Source: a virus
Length of the DNA stretch: 46,788 bases
IMG/VR virus record: IMGVR_UViG_3300042306_000394
Coordinates: 1 to 46,788 of that record
Direction: 5' to 3' (one strand)
The position numbers were made by a program, and so were the translations under genes. Positions 17,902 to 26,281 of this stretch are shown one piece after another (within the stretch, counting starts at the first letter, position 1; each line of letters starts with the position of its first letter). A model generated the notes under the pieces. The model was not told the DNA's origin and made no database searches. It worked only from the letters and a program-made list of their open reading frames with translations.

Positions 17902-18341
17902 TGGCAAATTTAATATCAACAACATCATCGGAATTAACTGCAACATCGATAACATCGCCAAAAATGCTATCGAGTAATTCATATTTAGGAATGAATGAAT
18001 GGGTAGGAACTGCGGCAATTAATAATGGTTCTTCAGTTGATTTAATATGTAATGTTAGTGGATATGCACGAACAGTTGGACTTTGTAATTTTTTTAATTT
18101 TACAACGGGCACTTGGAGATATGGAATATTTGAGTTTGATGTATCGAGATATGGATTACAACATACACCAATTTTAGCAGATGGTGCATATTCGGTATCC
18201 CATTATCAAGAAGGTAACGTTGACAGAAATTGGTTAAGATTTACTAACACATCGGGACAAAATGGACTAACTGTTTATTTCAACATACGAATATTAAATT
18301 CAGCAGGATACGAATCATCAATTTTAACAAGAGTAAAATAA
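17901..18341 (+). CDS. Small adhesin-like protein, third of three tandem paralogues (146 aa)
   Basis: It starts MANLISTTSSELTAT. It keeps VDLICNVSGY (compare VDLFGN in copy two), FDVSRYGLQHT, NWLRFTNTSGQNG and the C-terminal SSILTRVK, matching SPILTRYV in copy one. This end is the clearest evidence of common ancestry. Cys residues are fewer than in copy two. It is followed 9 bases later by a small protein of a tail-fibre-associated family. The three genes form a coupled cassette placed between two S74 fibres, a typical location for host-range proteins. Confidence 0.65.
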   Translation: MANLISTTSSELTATSITSPKMLSSNSYLGMNEWVGTAAINNGSSVDLICNVSGYARTVGLCNFFNFTTGTWRYGIFEFDVSRYGLQHTPILADGAYSVSHYQEGNVDRNWLRFTNTSGQNGLTVYFNIRILNSAGYESSILTRVK

Positions 18342-18350
18342 TTATATAAT

Positions 18351-18617
18351 ATGATACATGAATTAGATAACGGAGAACCACTATTAAGCCCAATCGATGG
18401 AACTCCACTTACAGAAGAACAAAGATACGGATTTTATATTGGGTTAGAAGAATGGCAAAATACCCAATATCAAAGAGATAGACAGGAAATATATCCTTCA
18501 TTGGGTAATCAATTAGATATGCTATGGCACGAATTAAACCAAAGCGGAAGTTTATCTACAAATGGAGAATGGTTTCAATCAATTCAATCGGTTAAAGATA
18601 CATTTCCAAAAGTATAA
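18351..18617 (+). CDS. Small tail-fibre-associated protein with a YPSxxxQLDMLWHE motif (88 aa)
   Basis: The centre has R-x-x-IYPSLGNQLDMLWHELNQSG. A Y-P-S-I/L-G-x-Q-L-D-M/A-L-W pattern is widespread in short phage proteins encoded beside tail fibre genes (XkdW-like and related families). It is also found at the ends of some fibre proteins, where the role is probably in fibre assembly or attachment. The N-terminal half contains TPLTEEQRYGFYIGLEEWQ, probably a helix. It has no membrane segment or signal peptide. It closes the operon of the 1056-residue fibre and the three small adhesins. A new TATTTATA element follows. Confidence 0.6.
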   Translation: MIHELDNGEPLLSPIDGTPLTEEQRYGFYIGLEEWQNTQYQRDRQEIYPSLGNQLDMLWHELNQSGSLSTNGEWFQSIQSVKDTFPKV

Positions 18618-18666
18618 TATAGATAGAATCAGATTCGGACTATAATAAAAGAAAAAATATATTACT

Positions 18667-18675
18667 ATATTTATA
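18667..18675 (+). promoter_or_regulatory. Putative late promoter element ATATTTATA
   Basis: Exact ATATTTATA in a 77-nt gap, 19 nt before ATG 18695 of the 1501-residue fibre. Confidence 0.6.
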
Positions 18676-18694
18676 AGAAACATAATAGAATTAA

Positions 18695-21600
18695 ATGGCA
18701 GCTATATTTCAAATAAGAAGAGGTTCAGATTCAGTACTTACATTACAAGATGGTGAATTGTATCTACACGAACAATCACGTTCCATATATGTAGGAACTG
18801 ATAACGCAACTAACATACAATTAGCAAAATTGGATGCAGTAAATACGGGCTCTTTCAATGTTACGGGGGATATTACATTGGGTGGAACTATTACAATTGG
18901 TGATACTACTTCTGATAGTGTTGTATTCAATGCAGATTTAAGTTCTTCAATTATACCAGATGCAGATAGAGTATATGATTTAGGAAAAGCTTCAACATTA
19001 CCAAATGGTAATGATGGTAGATGGTATAGAAATTTATATGTTAATACAGTATCAGCATCAGTTATTTCGGGTTCAATAGCAGGTATAGGTAATTTAGAAG
19101 CATTTTCTCAATCGGTAGATAGTAGATTAGATTATTTAGAAGGACCTTTTAGTACATCCGTTGATAGTAGAATGGATTTATTAGAAAATGCAATGAGTGG
19201 TTCTAAAAGATTATATGTTTCTCCACAAGGAAATGATACTAATGATGGTACTCAACATAATCCATTTAAAACGATTAAAGCAGCAGTTGCATCTTTAGGA
19301 GATACGATTGCATCGAATATACAAAGAACTACAATTTTTGTAGGTAGTGGTAATTATACTGAAAATAATCCAATAGCAGTTCCTCCTGGAGTTGCAATTG
19401 TTGGTGATAATTTAAGAACAGTAAGATTAACTGCATCAAATCCTACAAAAGATTTTTTCCATTGTCACGATGGAAACTACTTTTATGGTTTAAGATTTTT
19501 AAATTTACAAAACCCTTCATTCTGTTTTTCATTCCCATGTTCTACTGCAAACGCAACAATAAGTGGCGGTGGTATTGGTACTATAACGATGGTACATACT
19601 GAAAGTGGATATGTTGATGGTGAGAATGTAAATGTTATTATAGAAAAACCAAATGCTGATGACGGAGTAGCAGCTACTGCAACCGCAACTGTATCCGGTG
19701 GAACGTTATCAATTAGTATTGATACAAATGGTAGTGGATATGTTGCGGGTGAAAAACCACATATCTCCATTCAAGCGCCTACAACCAAACGACCAATTAT
19801 TACAACATCACCATATGTTCAAAACTGTTCGTCAATCACCGGTCCATTTACAACCGATGGTACTTTACTATCTCTTATACCTGGAACTGCAAATTACGCA
19901 CGATTACCATACAATGTAAATGATGTAAGAAATGAATCAAACGCTGTAATTGGTTCGGGTGTAATAGATGAGCAAGGAGCTGGTGGTGGTATTAGAATAG
20001 ATGGTAATTTAGTTAGTGGATTATCTCCATTGGAATCATTTGTAGCAGATGCTTTTACACAGGTAAACCAAGGTGGACCTGGTCATTTAGTAATTAATAA
20101 AGGATATGCACAATTCGTATCTTGCTTTACTACATTTTGTACTTATGGTTTTAAAACCGCAGCAGGTGGTTTTGCAAATATTTCAAATTCAGTAATAGAT
20201 TTTGGTAGAGAAGGATTAGTATCAAAAACATATTTTCCAACAACATATAATACCGGGTCATCTTTAGAAACAAAAACTTCGCAAGTAAGTGGGTTTGTAA
20301 TTGATGAAAATGGAGCAGGATATGTTGGTTCTACAACCGGTGTAACAATTACCGGAGGTGGAGCAAGTGTTCAAGCAACAGCAGAAGCAACTATAAATGC
20401 AAATGGTTCAATAGATGAAATTGTATTATTAACAGGTGGTAGTGGATATACATCGCAACCATCGGTAGCAATAGACCCACCAGGTCCTGGAGGAATACAA
20501 GCTACAACTGTGGCTGGTAAAGCATTGATTAGTGGAGTTAGTGAAATGCTAATGGCATTAGAAAGTGGTAGTAGAGGTGTTGATATTTCTTCTAATATGA
20601 TTTTGAATGGTGTTGACTATTTGGTAACGGATGTGGCAGCAGTAAGCGGACAACCGAATCAAAGAAGAGTAACAACTTATCCAGCACCTCCTTCAATTAC
20701 AACAAATGCTCAAATTAAATTCCATCAATTATCAAACATCTCAACGGGTGGATTAGTAATGGAATACGTTGGTAGTGGTGTTACATATAATGCGCTTCCA
20801 AAATTTGGTGGAGTTCCAATTAGAACAAGAGAAATAATAGAATTTGCGCCAGGTAAAGTATTTTACTCAACGGTTGATAATATAGGTAATTTAAAAATTG
20901 GAGATTTCTTTTCGGTTAATCAATTAACGGGAGAAGTAACAATAGATGCAAACTCATTTAACCTTTCAGGTCTTAACGCAATCGGGCCATTTAGAAGAAA
21001 TGGTGTAGCAGTTGGAGTTGTATTACAAGAAGTAAGTAATAATACAACTTTATTAAACTCACAAGGTTTATATGGCGAAGATACCGTTCCAACTCAATAT
21101 GCCGTTAAAGAATATGTACAAGCTATAAATACTAGCTTAGATGCTAGAATAGATAAATTAGAAATCGCATCAGGCTCACTTAATACATTTAGTGGTTCTA
21201 CATTAGGCAGATTATCAAATTTAGAAACAACATCGGGTTCACATAATGGTAGATTAAATAATTTAGAAAGTAAATCAGCATCAGTTGATACTTCTTTAGC
21301 AGAAATTCATACATATACATCATCTCTTAAAACTGCGATAGGTGTAAGTGGACAAAACGTAACTATTGTAGGAGATTTAATTGTAAATGGAACAACAACC
21401 GCAGTAAACTCTACTACGATTCAATTAGGAGATAATATAATTGAATTAAATGGAACAGGTGTTGCAAATGGTGGTTTATTAGTTAAAGACCCAACATCAC
21501 CAAATACAATTTCAGGTTCTTTATTATGGGATTCTACTTTAGATTATTGGAAAGGTGGAGCAGCTGGAAATGAAAGTAAATTACTATTAGCAGGTGGCGA

Positions 21601-23200
21601 TGGAGTTCTTTCCGGTTCAACGGACTTTAACGCATTTTCAGTATCGGTAGATAGTAGATTAGATAATTTAGAAACAAAATCGGCTAGTGTTGATATTAGT
21701 ATTACAAATATTAACTCTACAACGGCAAGTTTAAATATTTCTATTTCTAATTTAAATACCGCAACTGCGAGTTTATATACTTCGGCATCTTTAATGACTG
21801 CATCAATTGCTTCATTAACATCTTCAGTAGTTGCATTGCAAACGTTTAGTGGAAATGTTCAAACGAAATTTGATAATCTACAAACATATACAACATCTGT
21901 AAATAGTAGGTTTATAATATTAGAAACTCATACTGGTTCAGTTAATGATAGATTTGTAACATTAGGACAAGTAACCGCATCTTTATTATCATATACATCA
22001 TCTGCAAATGAGTGGAGTGGTACAATTGATACTAAATTTAATACATTATCATTATATACAGCAAGTGTTAACCAAACTACATTATCATTAAATGAATTTA
22101 CTGAATCGGTTAATACTAAATTTGGTAATTTACAAACTTATACGAGTTCAATAAATAGTGACTTAACATCTATACATCAAACTACATCTTCATTAAATCA
22201 ATTTAGTGCAAGTGTAACCGCATCATTGGTAAGAATAACAGCATCCATTGTTGACCATGAGGATAGAATACAATATTTATATGATATTGGTGGAATTGGT
22301 ACTGGAAATCCTTTAGTACCATTAAATCAATTTTCTGCATCTGCTATAATTTCAATAGCAAATTTAGAATCGTTTACATCATCAATTGATACAACTATAA
22401 AAACTAAGTTGAATTTAGATGGTGTAATAAGTGGTAGTTCTCAAATAATTTCAATATTACCTTCGGGAGTAGTGAGTGGTTCATCACAAGTGAACATATA
22501 TGATGTAGAAAACTTCGCAACATTTAATGACGCAATTTCGGCTGATATAAATGGTAAAGAAGAAGTAGCATCAGCAACGCATACATTAGTATCGGGTTCT
22601 TCACAAATAACATATGGTAGTATAAGTTCTATACCAGCTGGAATCGTAAGTGGGTCATCACAGGTGACTCCATTATTACCTACGGGAGTAATTAGTGGTT
22701 CAATTCAAATATTGGGTGGAAGTGGAGTTTGGAGTAGTTCAGTTCAAATGCCAGCAGGTGTTGTAAGTGGTTCATCGCAAGTTTTAGGTGGTTCTACAAT
22801 TCATAGTGGTTCTGCAGGAAATTATCAATTTAATTCAATTGGTGTTGGGATTGCGGCTACCGGAGTAAGTGGTGAAATTATAGCAAGTGCCGATATTGTG
22901 GCTTTCTCTTCTTCTGATATTAGATTAAAAGAAAATATCAAACCAATTGAAAACGCATTATCAAAAGTTGAATCAATTAGTGGTAACACTTATGATTGGA
23001 AAGAAGGATACGATACAATTCATTCTCACAAAGGAAATGATGTTGGAGTAATAGCACAAGAAATTGAAAATATATTACCTCAAATTGTAACAAATAGGGA
23101 TAATGGATACAAAGCAGTTCAATATGAAAAAATAATTCCATTATTAGTTGAAGCAATTAAGGAATTATCGGATAAAATAAAGCAATTAGAAAATAAATAG
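18695..23200 (+). CDS. Giant tail fibre/tailspike with beta-helix region and S74 chaperone (1501 aa)
   Basis: The N-terminus (FQIRRGSDSVLTLQDGELYL) is the attachment module. Residues about 172-260 begin RLYVSPQGNDTNDGTQHNPF and TIKAAVASL, then a GVAIVGDNL turn. This is the usual start of a pectate-lyase-like beta-helix in phage tailspikes and cyanophage fibres. Two G-x-GY beta modules follow (near residues 330-350 and 575-600). The 82-residue block at 21371-21616 is shared with the 1523-residue fibre. A polar coiled-coil shaft and five SGSSQ motifs precede the S74 chaperone (SDIRLKENI at 1407, VGVIAQEIE, YEKIIPLLVEAIKEL). I see no certain catalytic pair in the beta-helix, so depolymerase activity is only possible. 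It probably trimerises and self-cleaves at Ser1407. Confidence 0.85.
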   Translation: MAAIFQIRRGSDSVLTLQDGELYLHEQSRSIYVGTDNATNIQLAKLDAVNTGSFNVTGDITLGGTITIGDTTSDSVVFNADLSSSIIPDADRVYDLGKASTLPNGNDGRWYRNLYVNTVSASVISGSIAGIGNLEAFSQSVDSRLDYLEGPFSTSVDSRMDLLENAMSGSKRLYVSPQGNDTNDGTQHNPFKTIKAAVASLGDTIASNIQRTTIFVGSGNYTENNPIAVPPGVAIVGDNLRTVRLTASNPTKDFFHCHDGNYFYGLRFLNLQNPSFCFSFPCSTANATISGGGIGTITMVHTESGYVDGENVNVIIEKPNADDGVAATATATVSGGTLSISIDTNGSGYVAGEKPHISIQAPTTKRPIITTSPYVQNCSSITGPFTTDGTLLSLIPGTANYARLPYNVNDVRNESNAVIGSGVIDEQGAGGGIRIDGNLVSGLSPLESFVADAFTQVNQGGPGHLVINKGYAQFVSCFTTFCTYGFKTAAGGFANISNSVIDFGREGLVSKTYFPTTYNTGSSLETKTSQVSGFVIDENGAGYVGSTTGVTITGGGASVQATAEATINANGSIDEIVLLTGGSGYTSQPSVAIDPPGPGGIQATTVAGKALISGVSEMLMALESGSRGVDISSNMILNGVDYLVTDVAAVSGQPNQRRVTTYPAPPSITTNAQIKFHQLSNISTGGLVMEYVGSGVTYNALPKFGGVPIRTREIIEFAPGKVFYSTVDNIGNLKIGDFFSVNQLTGEVTIDANSFNLSGLNAIGPFRRNGVAVGVVLQEVSNNTTLLNSQGLYGEDTVPTQYAVKEYVQAINTSLDARIDKLEIASGSLNTFSGSTLGRLSNLETTSGSHNGRLNNLESKSASVDTSLAEIHTYTSSLKTAIGVSGQNVTIVGDLIVNGTTTAVNSTTIQLGDNIIELNGTGVANGGLLVKDPTSPNTISGSLLWDSTLDYWKGGAAGNESKLLLAGGDGVLSGSTDFNAFSVSVDSRLDNLETKSASVDISITNINSTTASLNISISNLNTATASLYTSASLMTASIASLTSSVVALQTFSGNVQTKFDNLQTYTTSVNSRFIILETHTGSVNDRFVTLGQVTASLLSYTSSANEWSGTIDTKFNTLSLYTASVNQTTLSLNEFTESVNTKFGNLQTYTSSINSDLTSIHQTTSSLNQFSASVTASLVRITASIVDHEDRIQYLYDIGGIGTGNPLVPLNQFSASAIISIANLESFTSSIDTTIKTKLNLDGVISGSSQIISILPSGVVSGSSQVNIYDVENFATFNDAISADINGKEEVASATHTLVSGSSQITYGSISSIPAGIVSGSSQVTPLLPTGVISGSIQILGGSGVWSSSVQMPAGVVSGSSQVLGGSTIHSGSAGNYQFNSIGVGIAATGVSGEIIASADIVAFSSSDIRLKENIKPIENALSKVESISGNTYDWKEGYDTIHSHKGNDVGVIAQEIENILPQIVTNRDNGYKAVQYEKIIPLLVEAIKELSDKIKQLENK
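21371..21616 (+). repeat. 82-codon module duplicated between two fibre genes
   Basis: This block matches 12211-12456 in the 1523-residue fibre at equal length (246 bp). The proteins share LGDNIIELNGTG, GGLLVKDP and SGSLLWDS, and parts are identical at the DNA level. It is a dispersed, in-frame repeat that could support recombination. Confidence 0.85.
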
Positions 23201-23209
23201 ATATTTATA
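23201..23209 (+). promoter_or_regulatory. Putative late promoter element ATATTTATA
   Basis: Exact ATATTTATA starting right after the stop of the 1501-residue fibre gene, 50 nt before ATG 23260. Confidence 0.6.
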
Positions 23210-23259
23210 GAGGTATAGGGAATTTCTTGTACTTTAACTAAAAAAAAGAGTAAACTAAA

Positions 23260-25269
23260 ATGGGACTTAAATTTAGACGCGGTAGTACCGCACAACAATC
23301 CGGTTCATTAGCATTCGGAGAACCATATGTGAACACCACATTGGGAACATTAGTAGTAGGTGGAGCAACAGGCGATATCATACTATCATCAACAGGTACG
23401 GGAAGTACCGGTAATTTCGGTGCAATTTCTGGTTCAGGATTGGATATTACAGGAAATGCAAATATAGCAGGTAACTTAACATTAGGTGGAAAATTAACAA
23501 TAGGAGATGCAACATCCGATACTGTTAATGTAGTAGCATCTTTAAGTTCATCACTTATTCCATCAGTAACAAACGCATTTGATTTGGGTTCTGAAAATTA
23601 TTTTTGGAGAGACCTTTATATATCAACAGGTTCAATCAAATTTGTTGGAGCAGCTGGTCAAATTGTAGGTACATTATCCAATACAGGTAATGGAATAGCT
23701 TTGGATGGTGGTGTGGTAGCAAATGGTAATAGTACATTTGGTACATCATCAGCAGCAGTAACATCAATAACCGGTTCATTAAGAGTTAGTGGTTCAATTA
23801 CAACAATAGGTGCTGTAACTGCAACATCGTTTAACGGAACAATAAATGCAAACAACGGAGTAGTAAGTGGTTCATCACAAGTAATTGGAATATTAGATTC
23901 ATTAAACACTTACACAGGTTCAATCAACACAACTATTAAGAGTAAGTTGGATGCAGATGGTGTAATTAGTGGTTCATCGCAAATATTGGGTGGAAGTGGA
24001 TTAGTAAGTGGTTCATCACAAATAACATTGAGTTCAACTACGGGATTTTCAGCATATTCAACATCAGTAGATAGTAGAATTACAACTGAAAAAGGTAGAG
24101 TGGATGCAATATTATTAGCAGCAGATGCAGATAAAGATTCATTTGCAGAAATCGTAACCTTAATCAATTCAGTAGATTTATCAAATGATACTACATTCGC
24201 ATCATTCTATACTGCAAGTGTTGGAAGATTAAACAATTTAGAATCAACATCTGGAAGTGTAAATGTTTCTGTAAGTAATTTAAATACATATACAGGTTCA
24301 AACGATACAACTAACGGAACACAAAATACAAGATTAACGGCATTAGAAGCATCAGCATCTACCGCATTATCTACAAATGGTACACAAGCTACTTCAATTA
24401 CAAATTTAAACTCTTTCAGTTCTTCGGCATTAACAAGATTAACTGATTTAGAAGGTAAAGATTTTAATATTACGTTAACAGGTGATGTAACGGGTACAGG
24501 TACTGTAACTAATTTAGGTAACGTATCATTTGCAACTACAATCGCAGCTGATTCAGTAGCATTAGGAACTGATACAACGGGTAACTACGTTGCAAGTTTA
24601 GTAGCAGGAACTAACATCACACTTTCTAACAATAGTGGTGAAGGAGCAACTCCAACAATTGGATTAACAAATAACACAATTTCTGGTATCTCTTTAGGTT
24701 CTAACTTAGCAACCTTAACAATTGGTACGGGATTAAGTGGTACATCATATAATGGTTCTACCGGAGTAACAATTGCAAACACCGGTGTAACTTCAAACGT
24801 TGCAGGAACGGGTGTAACTGTAAGTGGAGGAACTGGAGCAGTAACTATCTCAATCGGACAATCGGTAGCAACTTCTGCTAACGCACAATTCAACTCATTG
24901 GGTATAGGTATGGCAGCATCCGCTACCGCTGGTAGAATCGATGCAACAAATGATATCGTAGCATACTCATCTTCTGATATTCGTTTCAAAGAAAACATTA
25001 CTCCAATTGAAAATGCATTGGATAAGATTTCTAAGATTAGTGGTAACACTTATGATTGGAAAGCTGAAAACAAAGTTGAGCACGGATACGAAGGAAATGA
25101 TGTGGGTGTAATCGCACAAGAAATTGAAGTAGTATTACCTCAATTAGTTCAGACAAGAGAAAATGGTTTCAAAGCAGTTAAATACGACAAATTAGTAGCA
25201 TTGTTGATTCAGGGTATCAAAGAACAACAAATACAAATTGAAGAATTGAAGGCAAAAATAGGTTTATAA
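23260..25269 (+). CDS. Tail fibre with C-terminal S74 chaperone (669 aa)
   Basis: The N-terminal attachment module (LKFRRGSTAQQSGSLAFGE) is followed by LGGKLTIGDATSD and a FDLGSENYFWRDLYIS segment, both also present in the 1501-residue fibre (LGGTITIGDTTSD, YDLGKAST). The shaft carries three SGSSQ motifs and the 59-residue EKGRVDAILLAADADKDSF block shared with the 1056-residue fibre. A beta domain with VTGTGTVTNLGNVSF and GATPTIGLTNNTISGIS follows; it is a common phage shaft repeat. The end is an S74 chaperone: SDIRFKENI at residue 572, NTYDWK, VGVIAQEIEVVLPQ, YDKLVALLIQGIKEQ. It is closely similar to the end of the 1501-residue fibre. The glycosyltransferase gene begins 3 bases after its stop, so the two are co-transcribed. 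Confidence 0.87.
   Translation: MGLKFRRGSTAQQSGSLAFGEPYVNTTLGTLVVGGATGDIILSSTGTGSTGNFGAISGSGLDITGNANIAGNLTLGGKLTIGDATSDTVNVVASLSSSLIPSVTNAFDLGSENYFWRDLYISTGSIKFVGAAGQIVGTLSNTGNGIALDGGVVANGNSTFGTSSAAVTSITGSLRVSGSITTIGAVTATSFNGTINANNGVVSGSSQVIGILDSLNTYTGSINTTIKSKLDADGVISGSSQILGGSGLVSGSSQITLSSTTGFSAYSTSVDSRITTEKGRVDAILLAADADKDSFAEIVTLINSVDLSNDTTFASFYTASVGRLNNLESTSGSVNVSVSNLNTYTGSNDTTNGTQNTRLTALEASASTALSTNGTQATSITNLNSFSSSALTRLTDLEGKDFNITLTGDVTGTGTVTNLGNVSFATTIAADSVALGTDTTGNYVASLVAGTNITLSNNSGEGATPTIGLTNNTISGISLGSNLATLTIGTGLSGTSYNGSTGVTIANTGVTSNVAGTGVTVSGGTGAVTISIGQSVATSANAQFNSLGIGMAASATAGRIDATNDIVAYSSSDIRFKENITPIENALDKISKISGNTYDWKAENKVEHGYEGNDVGVIAQEIEVVLPQLVQTRENGFKAVKYDKLVALLIQGIKEQQIQIEELKAKIGL
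24067..24243 (+). repeat. 59-codon module duplicated between two S74 fibres
   Basis: This block matches 15609-15785 in the 1056-residue fibre at equal length (177 bp). Both contain EKGRVDAILLA, DADKDSFAEIV and FASFYTASVGRLNNLE. Copies of this module occur in fibres of other phages, probably as a trimerisation segment. Confidence 0.85.
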
Positions 25270-25272
25270 TCA

Positions 25273-26271
25273 ATGTATGATATATACTACACCACCGCTG
25301 GAGGACCTTGGTTCAACAGCGGTGCTGATATATGGGTAACTAATTGGATAAAAGAAGTGGCACCTCATTTAGAAGTGAAGCCACTTCTTCTATTCCATAG
25401 ACATAAACCTACTAATTACGAAGAATTTCCAATTGATATCGACCATATTTGGGAAACATCCGAAGATAAAATCATTGAAATATTAGAAGGTGCAAGAAGG
25501 ATACATATTTTACATGGTCATTATACTCCAACCAGAGCTATTCATCAAAATTTGGAAAAGATTGATTCAATAGTTTTCCATAATTTAACTAAAGTGTCTT
25601 TAATGGCACAGCAAGATAAAGATGAATACTTGCATTGGTACGGAAATTGGGAATACGAAAACGAATTAATAAATAAAATTAAAAATAAAGTTTGGGTAGG
25701 ATTGTATCATTTTCCATATGAAACGGAAAATTTACATCATATTCCAAACAATTATACATTTATTAAAAACAATGAACTTTCAAACTCAACGGAATTAGGA
25801 TACGCAGCAAGAGTTGAGGGTAGAAAGAATGTTGAATATATGGATGGGTTAGGTGGATTCATTTCTACTAATTCAGAAACATTCAACAAATATTATAAAA
25901 AGAAATATGGATACAAATTTGAAAAAGCAAAAATTTACAAATTTGATTACAAATATAAAGAAAAGTTCTATGGACTTGATTGGGGAATCTCTCATTCTTG
26001 TTTTGAATATGAACCATTCGGATACGGAATTTTTGAAGCAGTGGATTGGGGGAAACTTCCAATATTACATGAAAAATGGCACGTACCACTTGATTATAAA
26101 TACAAAGCGAGTGATACGTTATCGTTTAGAGAGACCTACAAAACGATATGTGAGGATGATTACGAAACCCGTAAAACGGAATTTGGAAAACTTAAAAATT
26201 GGATGATTAAAAACTTTTCAAATAAAGATAGTTGGAAAGAAAAACTTTTAGATATTTATAACGGAGAATAA
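25273..26271 (+). CDS. GT4-type (GT-B fold) glycosyltransferase
   Basis: This 332-residue protein has the layout of a retaining GT-B glycosyltransferase. The N-terminal Gly-rich strand is TTAGGPWFNSGADIW (residues 7-21). GYAARVEGRKN at 176-186 is the usual nucleotide-sugar phosphate-binding R-x-x-x-KN region. FEYEPFGYGIFEA at 244-256 contains the E-x7-E pair, Glu247 and Glu255. The predicted role is transfer of a sugar from an activated donor; donor and acceptor cannot be read from sequence. It has no signal peptide or membrane segment, so it acts in the cytoplasm. It lies between a Ser/Thr-rich fibre and an adhesin, 3 bases after the former, which suggests glycosylation of virion proteins during late infection. 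Modification of DNA or host surface glycans is an alternative. Its last codons contain the promoter-like element of the next gene. Confidence 0.75.
   Translation: MYDIYYTTAGGPWFNSGADIWVTNWIKEVAPHLEVKPLLLFHRHKPTNYEEFPIDIDHIWETSEDKIIEILEGARRIHILHGHYTPTRAIHQNLEKIDSIVFHNLTKVSLMAQQDKDEYLHWYGNWEYENELINKIKNKVWVGLYHFPYETENLHHIPNNYTFIKNNELSNSTELGYAARVEGRKNVEYMDGLGGFISTNSETFNKYYKKKYGYKFEKAKIYKFDYKYKEKFYGLDWGISHSCFEYEPFGYGIFEAVDWGKLPILHEKWHVPLDYKYKASDTLSFRETYKTICEDDYETRKTEFGKLKNWMIKNFSNKDSWKEKLLDIYNGE
26252..26260 (+). promoter_or_regulatory. Putative late promoter element ATATTTATA inside the end of the glycosyltransferase gene
   Basis: Exact ATATTTATA, 21 nt before ATG 26282, overlapping the codons for the C-terminal LDIYN of the glycosyltransferase. 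The spacing matches the intergenic copies. Confidence 0.5.
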
Positions 26272-26281
26272 TACATAACAT

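Noticed and set aside
18695-20500. The 1501-residue protein as a confirmed polysaccharide depolymerase
   Set aside because: The beta-helix start is recognisable, but no catalytic residues can be assigned by eye, so enzymatic activity was not claimed.
22274-22281. TATTTATA inside the 1501-residue fibre gene, and another at 27683-27690 inside the adhesin gene
   Set aside because: They lie deep in coding sequence with no start codon nearby. Some exact copies are expected by chance in DNA this AT-rich, so I did not call them promoters.
2657-25269. A diversity-generating retroelement acting on the fibre genes
   Set aside because: The repeats are modular in-frame blocks, not a template/variable pair with adenine-specific changes, and no reverse transcriptase is encoded in the window.
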